A stretch of DNA of 64,000 bases from Thermosynechococcus sp. CL-1 (lineage in GTDB: Bacteria; Cyanobacteriota; Cyanobacteriia; Thermosynechococcales; Thermosynechococcaceae): contig NZ_CP040671.1 in NCBI RefSeq assembly GCF_008386235.1, forward strand, positions 1,490,001 through 1,554,000, read 5' to 3'. Below are positions 18,203-26,148 of the stretch, piece by piece. The translations under genes and the position numbers were made by a program. The notes under the pieces were generated by a model that was given only the letters and a program-made list of their open reading frames with translations, had not been told where the DNA came from and did no database searches. How positions within the stretch are numbered: position 1 is the stretch's first letter; each line of letters starts with the position of its first letter.

Positions 18203-19270
18203 CTACTGCCTGAGTATGCGTTTGCCCTGCGAGGATTTCGGATCAGCCTCACTGCTTGCCTGCAAGGCTTTGAGATCCAGCAAACTGACAATCGTCCCCA
18301 TAATGGGAATGGCAAGGAAGATACCGACAATGCCTGCAACCGTTGCCCCCACCAAGAGGGAAAAAAATAAAACCACTGGATTTAGGTTGACGGAGTTGCG
18401 CATCACACGGGGCATGAGGATATTTTCTTCCACCTGTTGCAGCAGAATACAGCTAATCAGCACTTGTACACTCAGGGCAATACTCTTGGGCAGCAGGATC
18501 AAGCAGATGAGGGAAATGCCCATCGTTGAGCCAATCCCTGGAATGAGATCCAAGCCACCGGCGATCGCCCCAAGGGCAAGGGCATAGGGGGCACGTAACA
18601 CCAGCAAGACAAGGAATGTGGCAGTACCAAAGAAGAGAGAGAGAAGCAAACGGCCACTAAAGAAGCCCAAAAAGTTCCGCTCTAAGGCTTGGGGCACGCG
18701 ATCGCGCCACGGATCAGGCAAAAAACTCAGTAGGTACTGCCATAGCCGCTCCCCCTCCAGCAGCATAAAGAAGGTAATCACAGCAACAATAATGCCGCTT
18801 AGGAAGAGGGCAAAGATGGACTGGAGCTTACCAAAGCCAAACTGAATCCCCGCAAGGGCAAAGTTGCGCAATTCTGACTCCAGTTGCTGGAAATTGATGT
18901 CTAGATTCCATCGCGCCAGAAACTGCTGCATCCTCTCAAGGGAGTCAATCCACAGATCAATTTGGCTAGGCAAATTGGTGATCAAGTCCTGCAACTGGCC
19001 AATGATCGCCAACCCAAGGGTAATCCCCAAGCCGATTAGAATTGCCAATGTCCCCAGAAACACAATGGTAACCGCCAAACTATGGGGCAAGTAACGCTTG
19101 AGCCAGCCCACAGGATAGTTGAGTAAAAACGCCAGAATGGCCGAAAAAAGAAAGATCAGTAAGACGTAGGCAAAGTAGTGCAAAAGTTGCACGCCAATCC
19201 AGCCAAGGGCAAAGAGCAGCAGCAGGCGCAGTAGGCGGCGGTTTTCGAGGCGATCGAGCCAATTGAACAT
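18203..19270 (-). CDS. AI-2E family transporter (TqsA/PerM-like)
   Basis: Polytopic inner-membrane protein with about seven to eight membrane segments. The start at 19270 gives MFNWLDRLENRRLLRLLLL; the frame is open to 19312. Family features are the paired N-terminal helices (FALGWIGVQLLHYFAYVLLIFLFSAILAFLLNYPV), a polar central domain (about 100-150), and the conserved segment GGLDLIPGIGSTMG plus VEENILMPRVM near the C terminus. Members include the E. coli AI-2 exporter TqsA, but others transport ions or are uncharacterised, so substrate is open. Confidence 0.9.
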   Translation of the reverse strand: MFNWLDRLENRRLLRLLLLFALGWIGVQLLHYFAYVLLIFLFSAILAFLLNYPVGWLKRYLPHSLAVTIVFLGTLAILIGLGITLGLAIIGQLQDLITNLPSQIDLWIDSLERMQQFLARWNLDINFQQLESELRNFALAGIQFGFGKLQSIFALFLSGIIVAVITFFMLLEGERLWQYLLSFLPDPWRDRVPQALERNFLGFFSGRLLLSLFFGTATFLVLLVLRAPYALALGAIAGGLDLIPGIGSTMGISLICLILLPKSIALSVQVLISCILLQQVEENILMPRVMRNSVNLNPVVLFFSLLVGATVAGIVGIFLAIPIMGTIVSLLDLKALQASSEADPKSSQGKRILRQ

Positions 19271-19406
19271 AGATTGATGTCGGATGCCCTCAACGCCTTG
19301 ACTATAGCTCATAGGCTGCGTTTTGCGGCTCAGTTACATTACTTTACAAAGCGTCTGACCCTTTGGGATCATGGGATGGGGTTTTAATCGTACGGAGTAG
19401 ATCGGC

Positions 19407-20126
19407 GTGGATCAGCACAGTTGGCAAACCAGTTCGCAGTGGATCATGGTGGGGTTATTGCTCTTGTTTGCGATCGCCCACAGTGGATTGGCAAGCCTAC
19501 GTCCTTGGGCAGAAAAGCGCGTCGGTGCCCGCCTTTATCGCATTTTTTTTGCCCTAGTGAGTCTGCCCTTAGCGACAACCTTGATTCTCTACTTTTTGGC
19601 CCATCGCTACGACGGCGTGCAACTGTGGCAACTCCAAGGGGTACCGGGGATGGGGGCGCTCGTGTGGGGGCTATCGGCGATCTCGTTTCTCTTTCTTTAT
19701 CCGGCCACATTTAACTTGCTAGAGATTGCCGCTGTACAAAAGCCAGAAGTGCACCTCTACGAAACGGGCATTATTCGCATTACCCGTCACCCGCAGTTAT
19801 GGGGACAGGTGATCTGGTGTGTGGCGCATACGCTGTGGTTGGGCACGTCCTTTACACTGCTGACCTCCCTTGGGCTGATTGCCCATCACTGCTTTGGGGT
19901 TTGGCATGGCGATCGCCGCTGGTACGCACGGCATGGAGAAGCGTTTACTGCTCTGAAAGCCCGCACCTCAATCATTCCCTTCAAAGCCATTTGGGAAGGT
20001 AGGCAACAACTCGTGTGGCGGGAATTTTGGCGCCCCGCCTATGGGGGAGTAGCGATCTTTGTCGGTTTGCTGTGGTGGCTACATCCTTACTTTTATCAAG
20101 TCACGCCGCAAATTTTGCCCTTTTAG
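19407..20126 (+). CDS. NnrU family membrane protein (15-cis-zeta-carotene isomerase-like)
   Basis: 239 residues with about six hydrophobic segments. The pattern GLLLLFAIAHSGLASLRPWAEKRVGARLYR, then YETGIIRITRHPQLWGQVIWCVAHTLW with conserved His, fits NnrU proteins. In plants the heme-containing relative Z-ISO isomerises 15-cis-zeta-carotene, and cyanobacterial NnrU proteins are candidate counterparts; whether this one is Z-ISO is inferred. The start is a GTG with GGAG about 9 bp upstream (19394-19397). Confidence 0.85.
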   Translation: MDQHSWQTSSQWIMVGLLLLFAIAHSGLASLRPWAEKRVGARLYRIFFALVSLPLATTLILYFLAHRYDGVQLWQLQGVPGMGALVWGLSAISFLFLYPATFNLLEIAAVQKPEVHLYETGIIRITRHPQLWGQVIWCVAHTLWLGTSFTLLTSLGLIAHHCFGVWHGDRRWYARHGEAFTALKARTSIIPFKAIWEGRQQLVWREFWRPAYGGVAIFVGLLWWLHPYFYQVTPQILPF

Positions 20127-20199
20127 CTTCTCCATTGGAAATTCCGCATAATTGAAGATGGAGCTATTTTAAGCAACTTTTTCTCACCCCTTTGCAACA

Positions 20200-22086
20200 G
20201 TGTCCTCCCCATCCTCCCCTCCTTCTCTGACTGCTGAATCTCGCCTCACTCGACTTTTCAATCAATTACAACCGCCCCCGGAAACCGTCGTACTGGTCTT
20301 GGCAGTACTCATTGGCGGCAGTGCAGGGCTGAGTGTGCTGCTGTTTCGTTACCTGATTGAGACAATTCATCACATGGCCCTTGAAGACTTGATGGGGCTG
20401 ATGGGTCGATGGGGCGCTTGGACACTGGCCTGTGTTCCGGCCTTGGGGGGCTTGCTGGTGGGGATCATCCGCCAGTTTGTCCAAGAGTTTAGTCCCAATT
20501 TGGTGTCATTGATGGGTGCCGTAGAAGCGGGCAAGGAAATTCCCTTCATTCGTCCCATGGCCAAAACCCTTGCGGCGGCGATTTCCCTTGGTACAGGTGC
20601 GTCCCTTGGTCCAGAAGGCCCCAGTGTGGAAGTGGGCGCCAACATCGGTATTCTCCTTGGTCAAGCGCTGAAGGTCTCGCGAGAACGGCAAAAGTTGCTC
20701 CTCGGTGCAGGGGCAGCGGCAGGGTTGGCAGCAGGCTTCAATGCCCCGATCGCTGGCGTGTTCTTTGCCCTAGAGGTGGTATTGGGCACCACGTTTGAAA
20801 CAACGGCTGTGAGTGTGGTGCTTTTGGCCGCTGTGATTTCTGCCCTGATTACCCAAATTGGCTTGGGGTCACAACCCGCCTTTGATTTGCCCACCTATGA
20901 GGTGCGCAGTTCCCTTGAGTTGCCCTTGTATTTGGGCTTGGGACTGTTGGCCTACGGTGTCGCCGTTGCCTATACCCACTTGCTCCAGTCGCTCCCCCAA
21001 GTTTTTCAGGGGAAGATACCCCCCCTGCAGTTTTTAGGTCGCATTCCCCTACTGCTGCGTCCCCTTGTGGGTGGGTTATGTGTTGGCCTTGTGGCTTTGC
21101 ATTTACCGCAAGTGCTGGGCATTGGCTATGAAACGGTGGAAGCAATTCTCAGGGACGTGAACCTCTCCCTTGGTTTGTTGTTGGTATTGCTGCTAGCCAA
21201 AATGGTACTGACGGCAGTGAGTCTTGGCAGTGGCTTGGTGGGGGGCATCTTTGCACCAGCCCTATTTCTGGGGGCTTCTCTAGGAGCTGCCTACGGTAAG
21301 GTGTTGCCGATCCTGCTACCCATGTTTGCCAACAGTATTGCTGCTCCTGCCGCCTACGCAACGGTGGGAATGGCCGCCGTCCTTGCCGCTAGCGTCAATG
21401 CCCCCTTAACCGCCATTTTGCTACTCTTTGAAATGACGCGGGACTATCGCATTATTTTGCCTCTGATGGCAGCGGTGGGCTTGAGTGTCTGGCTAGTGAA
21501 TAGTTTGAGTGTTCAAAAACGGGGCGAACTGCCCGCATTGGCACCCAGCGCTCAGACCCAGAAGGAGGAGCAGGAGGAAATTCCCCCCAATCTTTCTGTG
21601 GCGGAAGCCATGCAATCGGAGGTGCTGTTTCTTAGCGAAGCGACGCCTGTGGTTGCAGCTGGCTTACAACTCATCGAAAAAAAAGCCTACTGCGCCTTTG
21701 TGACCGATAGTCAGCAGGACTTGATGGGGTTGGTCACCCTTGGGGATATTAATCGGGTGCTGACCCGTTGGGAAGCAGATCAGGAAACAACCGCCTATCA
21801 AACGCAAACGGTGGGGAGTGTCTGTACGCGAGATCTGTTACTGGCCTATGGGGATGAACCCCTGAAGGACGCCCTCGATCGCATGGCAGCGCGGGATTTA
21901 AGGCAGTTGCCCGTGGTCGATCGCCAGAACCCGCAACGGGTGTTAGGCCTACTCACCAGAGAGAATATCCGCCTTGCCTATTCTCTGGATCAAACGCGAC
22001 GTAAGCTTTTGCCCTATTTAGAGTGGGCGATGCTGTCGCTGCCCCTAGAACCCGCTGCTTCAGATCTGGTGGAGACCTCCCATTAA
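20200..22086 (+). CDS. ClC chloride channel/antiporter with C-terminal CBS pair
   Basis: 628 residues. The ClC core (about 25-435) shows GTGASLGPEGPSVEVGANIG, the equivalent of GREGP with the gating glutamate, and GSGLVGGIFAPALFLGAS, equivalent to the GxFxP segment. A cytoplasmic region from about 465 holds two CBS motifs (AEAMQSEVLFLSEATPV and GSVCTRDLLLAYGDEPL), which normally sense nucleotides. Channel versus H+/Cl- exchange cannot be decided with confidence. The start is a GTG. Its last 27 bases overlap the convergent cobA gene. Confidence 0.93.
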   Translation: MSSPSSPPSLTAESRLTRLFNQLQPPPETVVLVLAVLIGGSAGLSVLLFRYLIETIHHMALEDLMGLMGRWGAWTLACVPALGGLLVGIIRQFVQEFSPNLVSLMGAVEAGKEIPFIRPMAKTLAAAISLGTGASLGPEGPSVEVGANIGILLGQALKVSRERQKLLLGAGAAAGLAAGFNAPIAGVFFALEVVLGTTFETTAVSVVLLAAVISALITQIGLGSQPAFDLPTYEVRSSLELPLYLGLGLLAYGVAVAYTHLLQSLPQVFQGKIPPLQFLGRIPLLLRPLVGGLCVGLVALHLPQVLGIGYETVEAILRDVNLSLGLLLVLLLAKMVLTAVSLGSGLVGGIFAPALFLGASLGAAYGKVLPILLPMFANSIAAPAAYATVGMAAVLAASVNAPLTAILLLFEMTRDYRIILPLMAAVGLSVWLVNSLSVQKRGELPALAPSAQTQKEEQEEIPPNLSVAEAMQSEVLFLSEATPVVAAGLQLIEKKAYCAFVTDSQQDLMGLVTLGDINRVLTRWEADQETTAYQTQTVGSVCTRDLLLAYGDEPLKDALDRMAARDLRQLPVVDRQNPQRVLGLLTRENIRLAYSLDQTRRKLLPYLEWAMLSLPLEPAASDLVETSH

Positions 22087-22827
22087 CTGGGAGCGCAGGT
22101 GAATGACCTCGCCAATGACAATCAGGGCAGGCGTTTGAATCTGTGCCTCGTCATAGGTGGCGATCGCTCGCTCTAGGGTTGTCACCACCACCCGTTGCTG
22201 CGGTGTTGTCCCTGATTCAATAAAGGCCAAGGGCGTCTGGGGCGATCGCCCACCCGCCAAGAGTTGCGGCACAATTTCCCCCAGATGGTGGAGTCCCATG
22301 TAAATCACAATCGTATCCACCGCCGTAGCCAGAGCCGACCAATTTACACGCGGTTGATAGCGACCAGCAGCCTCATGGCCCGTGACAAAAACCACCGAAG
22401 AACTAAAATCCCGATGGGTGAGGGGAATGTGCGCATAGGCAGGTGCAGCCACCCCACTGGTGACCCCCGGCACCACTTCGACAGTAATGCCAGCCTCGAC
22501 AAGGGCAAGACACTCTTCACCCCCTCGGCCAAAGACAAAGGGATCACCCCCCTTGAGGCGCACAATCACCGCATGGCGCTGAGCCAAGTCAATCAACAGG
22601 CGGCAAATCTCCCCTTGGGACAGGGTATGGTTGCCCCGCCGCTTGCCCACATGAATTTTTTCCGCTTCGGGGTTGATCAAGTTAAGAATTGCGGGGCTAA
22701 TCAGCGCATCGTAGAGCACCACATCCGCCCACTCCAGTAGCGTCTTGGCACGCACCGTCAGTAGCCCCACATCGCCGGGGCCTGCGCCCACTAAATATAC
22801 TTTGCCAATTAATTGCGATGAAGTCAT
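22060..22827 (-). CDS. cobA: Uroporphyrinogen-III C-methyltransferase
   Basis: SAM-dependent enzyme that methylates uroporphyrinogen III at C2 and C7 to precorrin-2, feeding siroheme and cobalamin. From the ATG at 22827 the product is 255 residues, the usual length of the single-domain enzyme; an upstream in-frame start at 22884 would add 19 residues that do not look conserved. Signature motifs are VYLVGAGPGDVGLLTVRA at the N terminus and VRLKGGDPFVFGRGGEE, followed by VPGVTSGVAAPAYAHIPLTHR. The 3' end runs 27 bp into the ClC gene. Confidence 0.96.
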   Translation of the reverse strand: MTSSQLIGKVYLVGAGPGDVGLLTVRAKTLLEWADVVLYDALISPAILNLINPEAEKIHVGKRRGNHTLSQGEICRLLIDLAQRHAVIVRLKGGDPFVFGRGGEECLALVEAGITVEVVPGVTSGVAAPAYAHIPLTHRDFSSSVVFVTGHEAAGRYQPRVNWSALATAVDTIVIYMGLHHLGEIVPQLLAGGRSPQTPLAFIESGTTPQQRVVVTTLERAIATYDEAQIQTPALIVIGEVIHLRSQLMGGLHQI

Positions 22828-22880
22828 TCTTAAATCAAACCTTGTATAACGGTTTCTATCTGCCGAAAAGCTAGAGTGGC

Positions 22881-23522
22881 TCACTCAGCAGTCACCAGTT
22901 CTGCCGGTAGCGCTTCCCACCCTTGTCCCTTGCGTACCAGTAGCGGGGGGTCAACGGTGAGATCAAGGATACTCGACATTTGCTGTCCGGGGGGGTCGCC
23001 GGTATCAATCATTAAATCCACCCGTTTGTCAAAGGCATCGAAGAGATCTGCGGTATTCACGTAATACGTCTCGTCGTCAGGCAGTCGTGCTGAGGTGGAA
23101 ATAATCGGATTCCCCAAGGCGGTCAACAGCGCTTGGCTCACAACGTGGTCAGGTACGCGAATCCCCGTGGTTTTGCGTTTGGGATTTTGGACAAGGCGGG
23201 GCACCAGTTTGGTAGCGGGGAGCAAAAAGGTGTAGGGGCCTGGGATCAGGCGACGCATGAGGCGATAAGCGGCATCGCTGACATAGGCATACTGGGCAAT
23301 GTTGGAAAGGGAAGAGCACAAAAAAGTGACGGGTTTATCGTTGGAGAGTTGCTTGAGTTGGCGTACCCGTTGCACCGCTCCTTTGTGGTTCATGTCGCAG
23401 CCAATGGCATAGACGGTATCCGTGGGGTAGAGCATGACTGCCCCTTCCTTGAGAGCCTCAACAATTTGGGCGATCGTGCGGGGCTGGGGGTTAACCGGAT
23501 GAAGCTCAAAAATCGCTGCCAT
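22881..23522 (-). CDS. Sua5/YciO/YrdC family protein (threonylcarbamoyl-AMP synthase-like)
   Basis: 213 residues with the YrdC fold: LYPTDTVYAIGCDM for nucleotide and bicarbonate binding, QLSNDKPVTFLCSS, LIPGPYTFLLPA and TTGIRVPDHVVSQALL. TsaC/Sua5 makes threonylcarbamoyl-AMP for t6A37 of ANN-decoding tRNAs. This shorter type resembles YciO, which is related but functionally less certain, so I name the family only. It precedes cobA on the same strand with about 53 bp between them. Confidence 0.9.
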   Translation of the reverse strand: MAAIFELHPVNPQPRTIAQIVEALKEGAVMLYPTDTVYAIGCDMNHKGAVQRVRQLKQLSNDKPVTFLCSSLSNIAQYAYVSDAAYRLMRRLIPGPYTFLLPATKLVPRLVQNPKRKTTGIRVPDHVVSQALLTALGNPIISTSARLPDDETYYVNTADLFDAFDKRVDLMIDTGDPPGQQMSSILDLTVDPPLLVRKGQGWEALPAELVTAE

Positions 23523-23611
23523 TCAAAGATCCGCAAGGGCACTGCCGCTATAACGTAGTTTTAGTTTAACGGCAATAGCACGGGCGAATGCACCTCGTCT
23601 AGTGTTTTGAG

Positions 23612-24052
23612 CTAAGTGTCCGTTTCGGGGAGCCAACTCTGGGTCAAAACCCTCTCTAGGGGATAAGGGCAGGTTTCAGGAAAAGTGCTCAGCGGTAAAC
23701 CCGTTTGCGCTGCTGCTTGGCGGCGAGCGCGCTCATAGCTTATGGCAAGTTGGCTGGCTGGATAATCCCGCAAGCTCGGACTATCAGCTATAGTCAGCTC
23801 AATTTGAGTGCGGGCATCCGTGATCGCATCCAACCCACTATCAGAGCGGTGCTGGGGTTGATATTGCCACTTTAAGAGGTGTAGCAACAGACGAGTTAAC
23901 TGGCTATTGATGGCGCGCCGTTCACTTTTGCCCAAGTCCTCTACCTCAGCAATGAGATGGGGCAGATCCAACTCTTGCCATCGTCCTTCTCGCAATAATG
24001 CCACTGTTTCTGCAATCCACGCACTGTAATCTTGATCGTACTGCTGCTTCAT
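23612..24052 (-). CDS. DUF29 family protein
   Basis: 146 residues. The opening YDQDYSAWIAETVALLREGRWQELDLPHLIAEVEDLGKSERRAINSQLTRLLLHLLKWQYQP is the diagnostic DUF29 pattern, a helical family extremely expanded in cyanobacteria. No function is established, although the family is often listed near toxin-antitoxin or mobile genes. It stands alone here, with 89 bp to the Sua5-like gene and a divergent thioredoxin-like gene on the other side. Confidence 0.9.
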   Translation of the reverse strand: MKQQYDQDYSAWIAETVALLREGRWQELDLPHLIAEVEDLGKSERRAINSQLTRLLLHLLKWQYQPQHRSDSGLDAITDARTQIELTIADSPSLRDYPASQLAISYERARRQAAAQTGLPLSTFPETCPYPLERVLTQSWLPETDT

Positions 24053-24191
24053 TGTTCCTAGATAAGGCGTGCCAGCATGATTCTTAGATGCAATTTTCAG
24101 AATAGCGGAACTACAAGACGGTACTCGCGGTCTTTAGCTCTAGCACTATGTAGAGTACAGTACACTAGATTGGGTTAGTGGATGGTTCTCA

Positions 24192-24596
24192 ATGAAAAAC
24201 TCCTTGCGCTATCTCCTGTTTGGCTTGGGTGTGGGGTTGGCGATCGCCCTTGTGCCCCGTTTACCTGTTTTGCACTCTCCCGATATGGTCATGGCGCAGG
24301 GAACCAGTCAAACCATTTCCCCCCAAGGGCTGGCGAACCACCTCAAGAAAATCAATGCCAAGATGTACGGTGCCTACTGGTGTCCCGCTTGCATGAAGCA
24401 AAAAGAACTCTTTGGCAGCGCTTTCAAAAGTATCAACTATATTGAGTGCGATGCGCGCGGTACCAATGGCCAGCCAGAACTGTGCAAACAGGCCAATATC
24501 CGTGCCTACCCCACATGGGAAATCAACGGTAAACGCTATGAGGGGGTCTATCCCCTAGAGGGTCTAGCTCAGCTTTCGGGGTATCAGGGGCGCTAA
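24192..24596 (+). CDS. Exported thioredoxin-fold protein related to the LTO1/VKOR oxidoreductase domain
   Basis: 134 residues. A hydrophobic N-terminal segment (about 6-34) resembles a signal peptide or anchor. The mature part carries the redox motif YGAYWCPACMKQKELFG, followed by CDARGTNGQPELCKQANIRAYPTWEING and LEGLAQLSGY. This is the same sequence logic as the C-terminal thioredoxin domain of cyanobacterial and plant VKOR (LTO1), with the extra Cys pair of that domain also present. It probably catalyses disulfide exchange in the lumen or periplasm as a stand-alone partner. No VKOR membrane gene is adjacent. Confidence 0.87.
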   Translation: MKNSLRYLLFGLGVGLAIALVPRLPVLHSPDMVMAQGTSQTISPQGLANHLKKINAKMYGAYWCPACMKQKELFGSAFKSINYIECDARGTNGQPELCKQANIRAYPTWEINGKRYEGVYPLEGLAQLSGYQGR

Positions 24597-24891
24597 TGCT
24601 CTTGAAGCCTAAAAACTCTTTATGAGGAGAGAACTTGGTACCAATTTTTATCGTCGGCTGTCAATTGATTGTCTTGTTGTTTATCATCAAAAAGTAGTAG
24701 GGCGTTTGCGCTAGTCAGCGATCAAAGGTACTTAAGTCATTCTTGTGATTAGGATCACGGGAAAAACGTGCTTTCGATCACCAGTTAACGATATGTTGCC
24801 TTTTATGATGCAGGTATGTTAGAACCTCGCAGTTGTGCCCCTGAATTCCAGCACGGTCGGTAGCGGCGTGGCTTAGGAGCGCATATTCCCC
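24597..24891. other. Intergenic region with CRP-type site
   Basis: 295 bp. Holds the CRP-like palindrome listed separately and a TATGAT hexamer at 24804-24809 that could be a -10 element for the gene at 24892. A 20-codon hydrophobic frame starting with TTG at 24635 is noted in the findings. No RNA gene recognised. Confidence 0.5.
24744..24759. promoter_or_regulatory. CRP/SyCrp1-like binding site
   Basis: The sequence TGTGATTAGGATCACG matches TGTGA-N6-TCACA in nine of ten positions. Its centre is about 64 bp upstream of the start point expected from the TATGAT at 24804, near the class I activator distance. Cyanobacterial SyCrp1 binds this consensus with cAMP; binding here is inferred. Confidence 0.6.
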
Positions 24892-26142
24892 ATGAATACT
24901 TGGATAAAGGCAAACGACTACCAACTGATTTACGACCACTTGCTGGAATGTGTGCAGCACGAGAGTCCGCAGCAAGTCATTGAGCGGTTTCGTGCCCTTT
25001 TTCTCATGGGCTATACCTATCCCGATCGCCAGATTCAAGAGGCGATGGATCGGATTGTGACGGGGGCACGGGTGGCAGATAATTTTCGTCCCTTTATGAA
25101 CCGCTGCTGCCACATTTTGATTAACCGCTGGCAGTCGCGTCCTTTGCTCCAAGGGGCAGTTCCCGAATTTCTGGCTATGCTGCAAACGCCTGTGGCGATG
25201 CCGGCGGGGGGTCTGAGCCGGGCACCGATTGTGCGTAAGCTGCGGCTGCTCCTGAAGGATTATTTAGAGAGTGAAGCCTTTCAGAAGCTCCAGCGCATGG
25301 TGCAATTTCTGCAAGAAGATGCCCAAGACGTTTCACAGATTCAGCAAAATAGCGATCGCCCCCTTGCTACCTTAATTCGCCGCTATCCCTATCTCTATAA
25401 CCACTGCTTGGTGGGCGATGACACGACACCCGAAGACCTGCGCTACATTCAAGACTTTCAGCAAAAGGCCACTCAGCAGTTTGAAATGAACCTGAGTCAA
25501 TACCTCACGAGTGAGTTTCGCCGTGCTCAGGGGCATAACAATATCCCACTGGTGAAAAATCCCACGTTGCTCTCTGCTGAGGAAGTCAGAACCTCGATTC
25601 AACACTTTGTCGGTAAGGTGGATGGCCGCCACACCTATCGCGACTTGGCCAGTCAATTTGGACAGCGGCTGCAACGCCTGAAATCCACCCGCGACTTTCG
25701 GGATGCCTTCTTCCACTACTTGACGGACACCACAGCGGATGTGGGGCGGGGTCGCTTTCGCCAGCGCTTTTACCAGTATTTGGAAACGCTGCCCCTCTTT
25801 CAGCAGCCACAACCTCTGAATGAATTTACGATTGTGCGCACCTGTAGCCAAACCCTCAACTACTTAGTGGTGGATAGCGCCCAAAATCCTAACCATCTGG
25901 TTTTTGTTGACTTGCTCAATACCATCGGCACAGCGGCAACGATTGGCTTATTGCTCAAGGTTGTGCTCCTCAGCAAGAAAGTAAAACCCTACCTTGAAAA
26001 ACGCTTTGCGATCCTGTTTAACCACTATCAGTCCTTTAGTCGCGGCAAGGTACGCTGGCTGGTGAATTGCCTAGAGTATTTTAATATCGCCCATGTCACC
26101 CACTTTGGTAAGTTGGATTTTTCCTTCTTTGCCCGCTGGTAG
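24892..26142 (+). CDS. Conserved cyanobacterial protein of unknown function
   Basis: 416 residues, largely helical and soluble apart from a hydrophobic stretch near 345-360 (IGTAATIGLLLKVVLLSKK). It resembles a family I know only from cyanobacteria and cannot name. The N terminus (MNTWIKANDYQLIYDHLLECVQHESPQQVIERFRALF) reads as a helical repeat-like region, and the C-terminal part ends in aromatic residues. A CRP-type site lies about 130 bp upstream, so cAMP control is possible. The convergent PucC-like gene ends 6 bp after its stop. Confidence 0.85.
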   Translation: MNTWIKANDYQLIYDHLLECVQHESPQQVIERFRALFLMGYTYPDRQIQEAMDRIVTGARVADNFRPFMNRCCHILINRWQSRPLLQGAVPEFLAMLQTPVAMPAGGLSRAPIVRKLRLLLKDYLESEAFQKLQRMVQFLQEDAQDVSQIQQNSDRPLATLIRRYPYLYNHCLVGDDTTPEDLRYIQDFQQKATQQFEMNLSQYLTSEFRRAQGHNNIPLVKNPTLLSAEEVRTSIQHFVGKVDGRHTYRDLASQFGQRLQRLKSTRDFRDAFFHYLTDTTADVGRGRFRQRFYQYLETLPLFQQPQPLNEFTIVRTCSQTLNYLVVDSAQNPNHLVFVDLLNTIGTAATIGLLLKVVLLSKKVKPYLEKRFAILFNHYQSFSRGKVRWLVNCLEYFNIAHVTHFGKLDFSFFARW

Positions 26143-26148
26143 GTGACT

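Noticed and set aside
24150-24163. NtcA-like GTA-N8-TAC upstream of the thioredoxin-like gene
   Set aside because: The following TAGATT is only 4 bases away instead of about 22, so the arrangement does not fit an NtcA-activated promoter.
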